In this document: positions 53,576-62,679 of the stretch, piece after piece
Numbering within the stretch: the first letter of the stretch is position 1
How the letters are laid out: every line of letters begins with the position of its first letter
Origin: Mycoplasma sp. 1578d
GTDB taxonomy: Bacteria > Bacillota_I > Bacilli_A > Mycoplasmatales > Metamycoplasmataceae
Direction of reading: 5' to 3'
DNA: 64,000 nucleotides
NCBI RefSeq assembly: GCF_024582695.1
Contig: NZ_CP102081.1
Coordinates: 1-64,000, forward strand
Made by a program: the position numbers and the translations under genes
The notes under the pieces: model-generated
What the model saw: the letters and a program-made list of their open reading frames with translations, nothing else
What the model was told of the DNA's origin: nothing
The model's database searches: none

Positions 53576-53900
53576 ATGTATTTTAATTTTACTTTAAAGA
53601 TTTAAAAAACAAAAGCATTCAGAGAATGCTTGAGTATTTAATTTAAACTAATCATTGAATATTTGAGACTTGGTCATTGTCTAAATATTGACTTTAATAG
53701 TCTTTGGGTTAATGATGATTTTTGTTCTAAATTTTGTTGTTTTGAAGAAAACTTTTAATGATAAATTCAATTTATGAGTGGTTATTCTACATTACTGATA
53801 ATAAATTTGGGAACTATTTGCATTATTTTTGTCAAGGAAAATAGTTAAATAAGATTTATTCTTTTTTATCTTTTTAATATATTCATTAAATTTATTTTGC
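53576..53900. other. 325-base gap between parC and the lipoprotein cluster
   Basis: AAGCATTC (53613-53620) pairs with GAATGCTT (53624-53631). On the minus strand it is followed by TTGTTTTTT, so it is a terminator for the leftward lipoprotein genes. The remainder is AT-rich. A short minus-strand frame at 53792-53992 overlaps the end of the lipoprotein gene and does not look real. Confidence 0.6.
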
Positions 53901-54911
53901 TTACATATTGTTTTGTTGGTTTTTAGTAGTTTGATTATTATCGCTTTCTGTATTATCTTCTTGCTCATCTTCTGAATTATCAGCTTGATCACTTAATTTT
54001 AAATCAACTAAATAAGTTTGCCCGTTTAGTACATATTGCACGACAACATAACCGTCTTTAACAATAATTGGTTTAAGAACTTTGTTCTTATATTCAAAAG
54101 TTTCACCAAAAACTTTTATTGATTTAGTTGTACTTTTACCATCTGACTTTAATCCAGATAATTCAGGTGTATTGGCTGGAACGGTTAAAATTGCTTTATT
54201 TGATCCATATTGATTAAACGAATTTGTTGAAGGATGGAAATACAAATTAATATATTCTTTTTCAGAATTGTCAAGAGCATCAATGAGAGCGTTTTCATCA
54301 GCTATTTTGAACTCAATTTGATTTTTTGGCTCTGAATTTGAATCAGCGTTCTCTTGCTTTGTTGGTTCGTGTAGAGGAGTGGTTCGTGTAGCTCTTTCTT
54401 TTTCTTTTGTTAAATTATCATCTTGTTTTATTCCTTTTTCTTCCTTAATTTCAGCTATTGTTTTTTCGATATTGTTTTTAAGAGATCTAACATTCTTCTT
54501 AATTTGATCTGCAGTTACTGAAAAACCTTCTTTTGGGAATTGTGTGGATGTGAGAATAGATAATAATTCTTCAAGTTTCTTTTCATCTTTAGCTTTAATT
54601 TCCTTAGAAACAAGAGTGGTGAAATTTTTAGGGAAATATCTATAATAAGATTCGTGTAATTGTGTTCGTTCTTCATTAGTTAATACTTTTTTATTTAAAA
54701 AAGAAACAAGTGCTTGGAAATATTTTTTTAAATTTTCTTTTGAAGTATCTGGATTTTCGTATTTTTTAATTGATTCAACTGATTCGACAGTAGCATCAGA
54801 TTCTTTTTTATTTGAATTATCTACAGATTGAGTATTTGAGCAAGATAATGACACAGCTAGCGGAACTGTGGTGGTTGTTAAAATAGTTAGTGTTTTAAAA
54901 ATTTTCTTCAT
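53901..54911 (-). CDS. Paralogous lipoprotein 1 (long form)
   Basis: This 336-aa prolipoprotein has the lipobox VSLSC with Cys24. AAGGA six bases before the ATG at 54911 fixes the start; an upstream in-frame ATG at 54926 has none. After a Ser/Glu-rich linker comes the shared domain of this cluster: SIKKYENPDTSKENLKKYF, then a helical region to about residue 150. Only this member adds a charged linker and a C-terminal beta-rich domain (about 200-310), with TVPANTPELSGL and VVVQYVLNGQTYLVDL, ending in an acidic Gln/Asn tail. No known function. Confidence 0.82.
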   Translation of the reverse strand: MKKIFKTLTILTTTTVPLAVSLSCSNTQSVDNSNKKESDATVESVESIKKYENPDTSKENLKKYFQALVSFLNKKVLTNEERTQLHESYYRYFPKNFTTLVSKEIKAKDEKKLEELLSILTSTQFPKEGFSVTADQIKKNVRSLKNNIEKTIAEIKEEKGIKQDDNLTKEKERATRTTPLHEPTKQENADSNSEPKNQIEFKIADENALIDALDNSEKEYINLYFHPSTNSFNQYGSNKAILTVPANTPELSGLKSDGKSTTKSIKVFGETFEYKNKVLKPIIVKDGYVVVQYVLNGQTYLVDLKLSDQADNSEDEQEDNTESDNNQTTKNQQNNM

Positions 54912-55068
54912 ATATTCCTTAAACATTTTTTAATATTTTTTTAGTCTATAAAATTTTTTGTTAGGATTATTAATCTTTATTCAAACCCTTACAAAAAGTG
55001 AATTATTTTCATTAAATGATATTGACTTTTTAATTATATTTATATTGTCAAAAGCAATCAAGAAAAAA

Positions 55069-55092
55069 GCAATTTTATTTGAATAAAATTGC
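55069..55092 (-). terminator. Terminator after paralogous lipoprotein 2
   Basis: GCAATTTTATT (55069-55079) pairs with AATAAAATTGC (55082-55092). TTTTTTCT follows on the minus strand. A second inverted repeat, AACCTTTTTAA/TTAAAAAGGTT (55138-55148 and 55167-55177), lies closer to the gene. Confidence 0.75.
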
Positions 55093-55183
55093 AAATATTT
55101 TTACATAAATTGAAAAGAATATAATAATTTAATATAAACCTTTTTAAGTTAGATTTATTCTCTAAATTAAAAAGGTTATTTAT

Positions 55184-55702
55184 TTAATTTCCTCTTGGAG
55201 ACTTATTTTCTTTTTCAACTTGATTTCCGGCTTGAATTATAGTGATTCTTTGATCAACTAAATTCTTTAAATCTTTTAAAGTTTTTATTAATTTCGGTTT
55301 AATTTGTGGCGAAATATCTTCCAATATATCAGACATATCAGAAAAATTTAAAATATTTTCGAGCTTTTTAAGTTGAACAGTACTTTTAGTTTTAAAGTCT
55401 TTTTCAATTATTTCATTAACGCTAGGTATAAAGTATTTATCAATCGATTTTTGTAGTTCTTTGACTTTTTGCTCATGCAAAGAGCTGTTTGTTGATAATT
55501 GAATAAAACCTTGCAAATATTTTCTTAAATTTTCTGGTGAAGGATTTGGGATTTCATAATTTTTGATTGAGTTATTGTTTGATGGCACTTGTGTGTCCGG
55601 ATTTTTTGTTTTTTCATTTGGTTTATTCGCACATGAAAAAACCATACTTACAGGAATAACTGTAGTAAATGTGAGTGTTAATAGTTTATAAATTGTTTTC
55701 AT
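55184..55702 (-). CDS. Paralogous lipoprotein 2
   Basis: This 172-aa prolipoprotein has the lipobox SMVFSC with Cys24. The mature part carries a Pro/Asn-rich linker, then SIKNYEIPNPSPENLRKYL and a helical domain similar to the neighbours on both sides. The end is polar. It has no enzyme motif. The three genes of the cluster are separately spaced, each with its own downstream hairpin, so they may be expressed independently. Confidence 0.82.
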   Translation of the reverse strand: MKTIYKLLTLTFTTVIPVSMVFSCANKPNEKTKNPDTQVPSNNNSIKNYEIPNPSPENLRKYLQGFIQLSTNSSLHEQKVKELQKSIDKYFIPSVNEIIEKDFKTKSTVQLKKLENILNFSDMSDILEDISPQIKPKLIKTLKDLKNLVDQRITIIQAGNQVEKENKSPRGN

Positions 55703-55794
55703 AATTGCCCTAACAAGTTCTTTTTTATCGTATATAAAAGGTCTTTTTTGAAATTAATTTATCTAATTATATTGCTATTAAAAAGTTATCTAGT

Positions 55795-55833
55795 AAAATT
55801 GAATTTTTCAAATTTACTAAAAACTTCAATTTT
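55795..55833 (-). terminator. Possible terminator after paralogous lipoprotein 3
   Basis: AAAATTGAA (55795-55803) is inverted as TTCAATTTT (55825-55833), with a 21-base loop. It is weaker than other terminators here. Confidence 0.5.
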
Positions 55834-55852
55834 ATCCAGAAAAGTTAATTAT

Positions 55853-56284
55853 TTAGTTTTTTCCTTCAAGCAAAGAAATTGAATTGTTAAGTAAACTAAT
55901 ATTTTGATTAATTTTTATTTCAATTAAATTTTTTGACAATTCAGGTGCATTAGAAGGAATTTGTATTGTTTTAAAAATGTCCAAGATGCTCTTAAGTTTA
56001 TTAATATCTCTAGTGTTTATTGCTTTTGTAATATCATTAGCAAGGAATTTAGCAAAATAAGCATCATATGATCGATCCAGTTCTTCTCTTTTTTGGAACG
56101 ACAAGTTTTCTTGAGTTAAAAGTCTTATATATGCATTTAAATATCTTTTTAAATCATTTGTTGAAGGATTTGGTTTTTCGTAATCTTTAATTGAATTACT
56201 TTCTTGTTCTTGACAAGATAAAACAAGAAAAGTAGGGGTTGTGATAACCGATAAAATAGTGAATGATCTCAATAACTTCTTCAT
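55853..56284 (-). CDS. Paralogous lipoprotein 3 (short form)
   Basis: This 143-aa prolipoprotein has the lipobox LVLSC with Cys24. It starts its shared domain almost at once: SIKDYEKPNPSTNDLKRYL, then RREELDRSYDAYFAKF-like helical segments. It is the minimal member of the cluster, with no C-terminal addition and almost no linker. AAGGAAT lies before the ATG. No function can be assigned. Confidence 0.82.
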   Translation of the reverse strand: MKKLLRSFTILSVITTPTFLVLSCQEQESNSIKDYEKPNPSTNDLKRYLNAYIRLLTQENLSFQKREELDRSYDAYFAKFLANDITKAINTRDINKLKSILDIFKTIQIPSNAPELSKNLIEIKINQNISLLNNSISLLEGKN

Positions 56285-56669
56285 ATAAATTCCTTATCAT
56301 GTTGATTTGCTTATGTTTTTATGTTAAATAAAAACTTAATTTTTGAACTTTTTCTCTCTCATTGATATTTTTTGACAATTTTTTAGAGATAATAAATTAA
56401 ATTTATTTTTTTTATATGCTAAATAGGTGGAAATTATTAATTTTTTAGTTCTTATTATTTACAAATTATATTTTATTAAGATTTCTTATTTAATAAAAAG
56501 CAAAAATTCTTAAAAAATATGATTATTTTCTTAGATTAAGATCGTTTTATAATGGATAAAAAGGCTTGTAAAAATATTTTTATCCACAAAATAAAGCTTT
56601 TTAGTTAATAATTTGTCTAAAGTCTATATAATTAACTATATAAATTACTGATAATTTTAAGGAGACAAT
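56285..56669. other. 385-base divergent gap with a DnaA box before hup
   Basis: This stretch separates leftward lipoprotein 3 from rightward hup. TTATCCACA at 56580-56588 is a perfect DnaA box. TATATAAT near 56624-56631 is the probable hup -10 element. I see no small gene. The rest is AT-rich. Confidence 0.65.
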
Positions 56670-56969
56670 ATGACCAAAAAAGAATTTATTGCCGCAGTTG
56701 CAGAAAAAATTGAAGTTACTCCTAAAGAAGTGGATAAAGTTTTTGATGCAATGGTTTTTGTTTTGAAAGAACAATTAATCACTGAAGACAAAATTCAATT
56801 ATCACAATTAGGCATTTTCTCTACAGCCATTAAACGTCCACGTAAAATTTATAATAAATTTTCTAAAGAAGAACAAGAAAGCGATGTTAAATTTGTAGAC
56901 ATCCCACAAAGACGTGTTATTAAATACAAACCATCAAAATACTTACGTGAATTAATCGACTTTAACTAG
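56670..56969 (+). CDS. hup: HU-family DNA-binding protein
   Basis: HU bends and wraps DNA non-specifically. The 99-aa protein begins MTKKEFIAAVAEKIEVT and has LSQLGIFSTAIKRPRKIYN in place of the usual LxGFGxF arm region. The DNA-binding arm is RPRKIYNKFSKEEQ, and the C-terminus VIKYKPSKYLRELI is typical. It is diverged from standard HU, so a paralogue such as the mollicute HU-like group is possible. AAGGAG precedes the ATG. The 3' end overlaps the convergent recU by four bases. Confidence 0.88.
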   Translation: MTKKEFIAAVAEKIEVTPKEVDKVFDAMVFVLKEQLITEDKIQLSQLGIFSTAIKRPRKIYNKFSKEEQESDVKFVDIPQRRVIKYKPSKYLRELIDFN

Positions 56970-57451
56970 TCAATAAAATTTAAATAACCAGGAAATTCTA
57001 AGGTTAGTTCTTTAGAATTGTCTTTTAATCAACTGATATTCACCGATTTTACGTTATCAAAGGCCTTTTGTAATGCATCAAAAGGTATTTTAAAAAATAA
57101 ATTGTAATTAGACATATATAAAATCACAAACGCAACCCCATTCAATTTATTTATTTGCGATAAGTATAAAAATTGGTGTTCTTTAATCTGGTTTAGATAA
57201 AAATAATCTCCTTCACAAGTTTTGGCTTCAAAGCAAATGAAGCGACCCTTTGAATTTATTCCAATATAATCAACAGTACTCTTACCAATAATTTGGACTG
57301 AATAAGCTTTTAATTTATTATGGGCTCTTTCAATAGTTCTAAATTTGTATGGTAAGAGTTTCTTTTCGATAAAAGCAATTTGATTAATGGCTAAGAATTC
57401 AATCGTGTTATTGATAATTTCTTCAAGCAACATTCCTTTGTTTTTGTTCAT
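56966..57451 (-). CDS. recU: Holliday junction resolvase RecU
   Basis: RecU cuts Holliday junctions in Firmicutes and mollicutes. The 161-aa protein has NKGMLLEEIINNTIEFL at the start and STVDYIGINSKGRFICFEAKT, which contains the catalytic D...ExK. IKEHQFLYLSQI and GVAFVILYM follow. One UGA(Trp) near the end hides the last 20 residues. The N-terminal arm is shorter than in B. subtilis. Confidence 0.88.
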
Positions 57452-57481
57452 ATCTTAGTAATAAGATTTTTGCATAAAAAT

Positions 57482-57507
57482 AAAAAAATAAAGCAAAAGC
57501 TTTATTT
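57482..57507 (-). terminator. Terminator after serS
   Basis: AAATAAAGC pairs with GCTTTATTT around AAAA, overlapping the serS stop. A run of T follows on the minus strand. Confidence 0.85.
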
Positions 57508-58767
57508 AATTATATTCATACCCATGTAAGGAATTAGAACTTGCGGAACAGAAATGGTATTATCTTCATTTTGATAAATTTCCAGAATGGCCGCAATAAC
57601 ACGATCTACAGCTAGAGCTGATCCATTCATTGTATGGGCATATTGGGTTGAACCTTGATCGTCTTTATAGCGAATCATAGCTCTTCGAGCTTGAAAATCG
57701 CCCATATAACTCACCGAAGAAACCTCACGATAACGTTGTTCACTTGGTAACCATAATTCTAAGTCAATAGTTTTTCTTGATCCAAATCCCATATCCCCAG
57801 TACATAAAAGCAATTCACGATATGGAATTTGTAACTGTTCAAGCACGTCTTTTGCGTCTTCTAGCATTAAATTAAATTCTTTTATAGCATCTTGAGCAGT
57901 GGTAATTTTAACTAATTCAACTTTTTTGAATTGATGTTGACGAATAATTCCTTTAGTATCCTTGCCTGAACTACCAGCTTCACTTCTAAAACATTCTGTG
58001 TATGCAGTTACTTTAAACGGGTTGCTTAAATCAACAATTTCATTATTATAATAATTGGTTAAGGTCACTTCAGCAGTAGGAATTAAATAAAAATCATCCT
58101 TATTTAATTTGAATAAATCATCTTCAAATTTTGGCAATTGACCAGTTCCGTATAAGGCTTTAGATTTCACTAAAACAGGAGTTGTTAATTCACTATATCC
58201 CTTTGAATTGTGTAGATCCAGCATAAAAGAAATTAATGCACGGACAAGTTTAGCACCTGCATTTTTATACATAATAAAGCGTGATCCCGAGAGTTTAACA
58301 GCTCGTTCAATATCTAAAATATCTAATTTTTTAGCTATTTCATAATGCGGTAACTTTTGTTTAACTAATCCACGACCTAAATTTGCATGTTCGGACAAAA
58401 TTACATTATCTTGCTCATCTTTCCCAAAGGGAATTTCATCAAGAGGCAGATTTGGAATTTCAAGTGCTAATTTTTGAATTTGTTCATTTAAAGAATCTAC
58501 TTGTTGATTTAGTAAGGTCTCTTTCTCTTTAATTTGAGCAATTATTGTTTTTAATTCTGCCAATTTTTCAGGGTTATTTTTGTATTTTCCAAAATCTTTT
58601 GATAACTTACCAAGTTCAGCTTTTTGGCTCTGAGCTTGAAACATTAGGCTTCCGCGTTTTTTCGCTAATTCTAAATATTGATCAAAAATCGAAAGATTAA
58701 AACCTCTTTTTTTAAGTAATTCTCTAGTTTTTTCAGGGTTCTTTAACACATATTTTATATCTAACAT
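57502..58767 (-). CDS. serS: Seryl-tRNA synthetase
   Basis: SerRS charges tRNA-Ser. The 421-aa class II enzyme has the long N-terminal coiled-coil arm (about residues 25-110). Motif 2 includes TECFRSEAGSSGKDTKGIIRQ (shown in part). The C-terminal motif 3 region is HTMNGSALAVDRVIAAILE. No UGA codon interrupts it. No T-box leader is seen upstream. Confidence 0.96.
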   Translation of the reverse strand: MLDIKYVLKNPEKTRELLKKRGFNLSIFDQYLELAKKRGSLMFQAQSQKAELGKLSKDFGKYKNNPEKLAELKTIIAQIKEKETLLNQQVDSLNEQIQKLALEIPNLPLDEIPFGKDEQDNVILSEHANLGRGLVKQKLPHYEIAKKLDILDIERAVKLSGSRFIMYKNAGAKLVRALISFMLDLHNSKGYSELTTPVLVKSKALYGTGQLPKFEDDLFKLNKDDFYLIPTAEVTLTNYYNNEIVDLSNPFKVTAYTECFRSEAGSSGKDTKGIIRQHQFKKVELVKITTAQDAIKEFNLMLEDAKDVLEQLQIPYRELLLCTGDMGFGSRKTIDLELWLPSEQRYREVSSVSYMGDFQARRAMIRYKDDQGSTQYAHTMNGSALAVDRVIAAILEIYQNEDNTISVPQVLIPYMGMNIIK

Positions 58768-58918
58768 ATAGCCTCATTTTGTGATTAAAATTATACACTT
58801 TTTGTTTTAAAATTAAAGCAAAAGTATCACTATACAAGATAATTTATGGACTTTTATCAGCGAAAAATGAGCAAAAAAGTAGTTAAAATATCTATAAAGG
58901 CTTTTTTGACCTATTTGC

Positions 58919-58924
58919 TATAAT
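58919..58924 (+). promoter_or_regulatory. Extended -10 box of the rpmH-rnpA-yidC operon
   Basis: TTTGCTATAAT matches an extended -10 element and lies 38 bases before the rpmH ATG. TTGACC at 58906-58911 is too close to act as its -35 box. Confidence 0.5.
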
Positions 58925-58962
58925 ATATATACGTCTATTTTATGTATTAATAAGGAGGAATT

Positions 58963-59109
58963 ATGAGCAAGAGAACATACCAGCCAAACAAACGTAAACA
59001 CGCTAAAGTTCATGGTTTTAGAGCTAGAATGAAAACAGCAAATGGTAGAAAAGTATTAGCTCGAAGAAGAGCTAAAGGTAGAAAATATTTAACAGTTTCA
59101 GATAAATAA
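58963..59109 (+). CDS. rpmH: 50S ribosomal protein L34
   Basis: This 48-aa basic protein, too short to stand out, matches L34: [29 protein letters not shown] and [17 protein letters not shown] precedes the ATG. rnpA begins five bases after its stop. L34 usually sits next to dnaA; here it is 58 kb away. Confidence 0.97.
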   Translation: MSKRTYQPNKRKHAKVHGFRARMKTANGRKVLARRRAKGRKYLTVSDK

Positions 59110-59114
59110 TTAAA

Positions 59115-59447
59115 ATGAAAAAAGAAAATCGACTAAAGAAAAATTGAGAGTTCAATGAAATCATGGCACTCAAGCAACAATTTTTGAATAAATATATCAT
59201 TGTTTATTATCAAAAATCAGATTTTTTAAAAGTTGGTTTAACAGTCCCGAAAAAATTTGCTATCGCAGTAAAACGGAACTATTATAAAAGACAATTAAGG
59301 GCTATTTTACAAAATATTTCTATTCAAGAATTTAAATATAAATTTGTAATTATAGTTCGCAAAGAATTTTTAAGTGCATCCTTTCAAGACAAAGAAAGAG
59401 CGATTAAAGATTTATTCGAAAAGTTTAAAAATGGAAAGATCAGATAA
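59115..59447 (+). CDS. rnpA: Ribonuclease P protein component
   Basis: RnpA binds RNase P RNA and helps it cut tRNA precursors. The 110-aa protein starts with KENRLKKNWEF, read through one UGA(Trp). It contains VGLTVPKKFAIAVKRNYYKRQLR, which covers the RNR motif (shown here split: VGLTVPKK, AVKRNYYKRQLR). An in-frame ATG at 59163 would remove the conserved N-terminal strand. It overlaps yidC by 17 bases. Confidence 0.92.
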
Positions 59448-61488
59448 ATTTAATTATTTTTTACAAAATAAAGATCCTGGCGAAAGAAGAAAAAAACTCC
59501 TTAAAAGAAGTTGAAAATGACTCAAAATTATTACAGTTATAATTGTTTTAGGATTCACATTAACAGGGTGTATTCAGTCATTTGTAATTAAGCAATCAAC
59601 CAATGTCGGAGCTGGACTTGAATTTACTAGTTCAAAAGATAAAATAGGACCTAAAGTTACAGTTCTCGAAGAACAAAAAGAAACTTTAGAATTACCTTCT
59701 TCAGGCGAAAATTCTGAAACAACCAAAATAAATATCAATACCTATAAACAAAATACCAACGCAAACCCATATATTTCAAATCAAACAGTTTTAGATCAAG
59801 TTAAAAAACAATTAAACGGACAAGACGGAGAAAAGGGTTATTTCGGAAGAGATAATACTTATTCATCAGGTATTGTTTTAAATAAAGATAAAGATACTAT
59901 TTATCATAATCAAAACAATAATTATTTAGTCGCTGCAATTAGTGCTCGAAGTGATATTAAACGTGAATTACCTGACTATAATTTTGTTAATGAAATTAAA
60001 GATATTTACTTTTTTAATTTTTATAGTAAAGAAAATAACAAAATAGAATTTTTAAAATATCTTAAACCAAATAAATCAGAATCTGAAAAAACAGAACTCA
60101 CATCTAATGCAAAAGATGCAATTAATAATGGAGTTATTTCTGTTGGATGAGTTTCTGGTTTATCAAAACTTGATCCATACACTGAGACCAAAATTTCGAG
60201 CATAAACGGTGAGAACAAATTTGAACAGCAAGAAAAACTTTTAATCAAAAAGTTTAATAGAGATGTTCTTCAAATGTTTTACAATAAAACTTTTGCTCCT
60301 GATTCAGATTTTGTTAAACAATTAGGAAAAGATCCTTCTTTATTCTTAAAAGAAAAAATTGATCAAGCACAAATTAATGCACAAGCTAAAAAACCAGTTT
60401 TATTTACCTTAACTCCAAAACAAGAAGTTTTAATTCAAGAATACATTAAATTAATGGGTTCGTGATTTTCACAAACTGGTTATACTTTACAAGATAAAAC
60501 TGCGTTTGATCCAAAAGAAGAAGCTCAAAATTCGGACCAAAATGCCAAAGCTACAAGTGCAAATTCTAACGAAAACAAAACAGCTGAAAAACCACAAGAT
60601 CCAAGAACATATTTATACGACCAAAATCTAATTCAAATTGATAATAATGTAAATCGACTTACATTTCAAGATCCATTACCTTTACTAAATATTTCTACAT
60701 GAGGTAAGGCTTGAAAATATGGTCCATTTTATGGGATCTTTGTTTATCCAACTTCGGCAGTTATCAATGCACTTTCTGAATGAATTGGAATTTTAAATGG
60801 CTGAGGAACTATTATTGTTATCTTCCTTGTGACTTTTATTATTAGAGGAGCAGTATTTGCTTTAACCTTTAAATCAACAGCTAAAATGTCTGTACAAGAA
60901 GAATTAAAAAGCAAAAGAGCTATTATTGAAGCTAAATATGCAGATTTTGAGAATAATAAAGCAATGAAAGCTCGAAAAGCTCAAGAACTCCAAGCATTAA
61001 ATAAAAAGTATAACATTTCCTTTTTAGATACTATTGGTGCTCAAATTTTAACTTTACCAATCTTTATTACAATGTGAAGGGCAATTCAAATTATTCCTTC
61101 AATTAAATCAACTGAATGATTAGGAATTAATTTCAGTTCAACATCATATACTAAAGTTGGTGAAGGAGAATTTATTTACTTATTAGTGCTGGTAATTGCA
61201 GTATTAATTCAATTAATTTCTTCAGTACTTCCGATGTTATTGAACAAGAAAAGATATAAAGAAAGAACTTCGCTCAAAGAGCAACAAGCACTCAAAAAAC
61301 AAGAAAGAACACAAAGAATTATGATCATTGTGTTTACTGTGTTTGTTATTCTCTTTTCAGCAGGGGTGCAAATTTATTGAATTTTCACCGGATTATTTAC
61401 AATCATTCAAACGCTAGTGATGTGAAGAGTTAAGAAAACACAATGATTTAAAGATCGTTTCTCATTAAAAGCACTGGCAAGGCAATAA
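59431..61488 (+). CDS. yidC: Membrane protein insertase YidC
   Basis: YidC inserts membrane proteins. The 685-aa protein has a basic N-terminus, then a TM stretch ending in TLTGC, which looks like a lipobox as in many Firmicute YidC proteins. A domain of about 370 residues follows, rich in Lys, Asn and Gln. The Oxa1-type insertase core occupies about 440-670, with IRGAVFALTFKS carrying the conserved Arg in its hydrophobic groove. The large insert is much longer than in Firmicute homologues. The start is inside rnpA. Many UGA codons are read as Trp. Confidence 0.92.
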
Positions 61489-61511
61489 AAAATAACCGCA
61501 AGGTTATTTTT
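61488..61511 (+). terminator. Terminator of the rpmH-rnpA-yidC operon
   Basis: AAAAATAACC (61488-61497) pairs with GGTTATTTTT (61502-61511) around GCAA. Confidence 0.9.
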
Positions 61512-61537
61512 GTTTCTTTAAAAAAACAAATAAAAAA

Positions 61538-61640
61538 ACAGCAACCCCCTATTTTTGCATCTCTGCTATCTTCGGCACTAACGGGCTTAACTACTGAGTT
61601 CGGAATGGGTTCAGGTGATCCCCGTTGCTATAATCACTGT
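61538..61640 (-). rRNA. rrf: 5S ribosomal RNA
   Basis: On the minus strand the sequence contains GAACCCATTCCGAACTCAGT and GTTAAGCC, the conserved loop B-C region of 5S rRNA. Helix I forms between ACAGUGAU at the 5' end and GUUGCUGU at the 3' end. The length is about 103 nt, usual for mollicutes. TATAAT at 61647-61652 on the minus strand is seven bases before the predicted 5' end. No 16S or 23S gene is nearby, so it is an isolated 5S gene. Confidence 0.92.
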
Positions 61641-61646
61641 TTTATA

Positions 61647-61652
61647 ATTATA
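61647..61652 (-). promoter_or_regulatory. -10 box of 5S rRNA
   Basis: TATAAT on the minus strand ends seven bases from the inferred 5S 5' end. Confidence 0.6.
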
Positions 61653-61745
61653 ACAGAAAAAAGTGTTTCATAAACATTTTTTCAAAATTTATTTTACCGA
61701 TATTAGTATAATTTAAATATAACTATTTAAAAGAAAAGAACAAGT

Positions 61746-62387
61746 ATGGAACGAGAATTTAAAAATTTAAAAGTAGGACAAATAATTAATGTCCAAGGTT
61801 ATAAATTTAATGGATTTTTATATCGTCAATGAAATTCAGCTAAAGTTATTTTTAATAATTCTAGACACATTGTGCTATTCTTGCACAGAACCAAAGTTAG
61901 CGATTATAACAAAAAGATTAATTATTGAAGATACAGCGAAAACGCGTTATGGTTTTTTCCTAAAAATTCATATTTTAATGCAATTTTATTGCTTAAAAGA
62001 AATTCTAAGATTTATCATTATATAAATTTGGCTTCTAAACCTGTTTTTGAAGATGAGACTATTAAATTTATTGATTTTGATCTAGATATTAAATGTTATC
62101 CAGGCAAAGATATTCAGCTTGTTGATAGAGACGAATTCTTAAAAAATAGTGTTCTGATGAAATATCCTGTTCAATTTAAAAAAACTGTTTTTGACGAAAT
62201 AACCCGTGTTTTTGAATTATATGCCAATTATAAATATTTCTTTAACCCACAAATTCTCGGATATTATGTTGACATTCTTTACAAAGACAAATTAATCGAA
62301 AAAAAGTTTTATGATAATTTCATCAAAACAAACGTTCAAGAATATAGTGATGAGTTCAGTATGTTTTCAGATTTAATGAAAAAATAA
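61746..62387 (+). CDS. DUF402 protein
   Basis: This 213-aa protein has the DUF402 fold signature. WRYSENALWFFPKNSYFNAI and YYINLASKPVFEDETIKFIDFDLDI (in part: YINLASKP, FIDFDLDIKCYP) match, as does QLVDRDEFLKN. Related B. subtilis proteins hydrolyse nucleoside di- or triphosphates; the Asp-rich stretch FIDFDLD fits the metal site. Two UGA(Trp) codons near the N-terminus hide the start; ATG 61746 restores the family's first strands. Confidence 0.85.
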
Positions 62388-62402
62388 AAGCATTTAAAAT
62401 AC

Positions 62403-62436
62403 AAAAGAACAGGAAAATTAACATCCTGTCCTTTTC
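62403..62436 (+). terminator. Terminator after the DUF402 gene
   Basis: AACAGGA (62408-62414) pairs with TCCTGT (62424-62429) within flanking AAAAG/CTTTT, followed by TTTCTTT. Confidence 0.75.
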
Positions 62437-62570
62437 TTTATAATCTTTAATAATTTGTTGCAATAATAATAAAAAATAATAAACAAAGCCTGAATTAAGT
62501 GAATTTACATACCTTAACATAAACATGTGTGCAAGCTGTTTTTCTCAATTTATTGCATTTTTCAGTTTGC

Positions 62571-62591
62571 TTTTTTTTTTTTTTTTTTTTT
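62571..62591 (+). repeat. Homopolymer of 21 T before a lipoprotein gene
   Basis: Twenty-one consecutive T residues follow TTTGC and end eight bases before TATAAC (62600-62605), a probable -10 box. It lies in a 292-base gap upstream of the lipoprotein gene at 62680. Homopolymers at this place control phase-variable lipoproteins in other mycoplasmas (vlp, vsp systems). Confidence 0.9.
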
Positions 62592-62599
62592 GTAAATTG

Positions 62600-62605
62600 T
62601 ATAAC
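62600..62605 (+). promoter_or_regulatory. Probable -10 box of the terminal lipoprotein gene
   Basis: TATAAC is the best -10 candidate. Any -35 element would fall inside the T tract, or in TTGCTT (62568-62573) ahead of it, which is now 26 bases away. Confidence 0.45.
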
Positions 62606-62679
62606 TTAATATACTTAAAGAGATATGAATTTTCTTTTAAGTTTTTAAGGGACTATTAAATAGATTTAAAAGGAGAAAA

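Noticed and set aside
53792-53992. Minus-strand 66-aa frame near the lipoprotein cluster
   Set aside because: It overlaps lipoprotein 1 in another frame, has no ribosome-binding site and only Lys/Ile/Asn composition.
55138-55177. Inverted repeat AACCTTTTTAA/TTAAAAAGGTT as a mobile-element end
   Set aside because: There is no transposase, no target duplication and a single copy here. It is more likely a part of the transcript end of lipoprotein 2.
62571-62591. Poly-T tract as part of a terminator
   Set aside because: There is no GC-containing stem directly before it, and the DUF402 gene already has its own terminator at 62403-62436.
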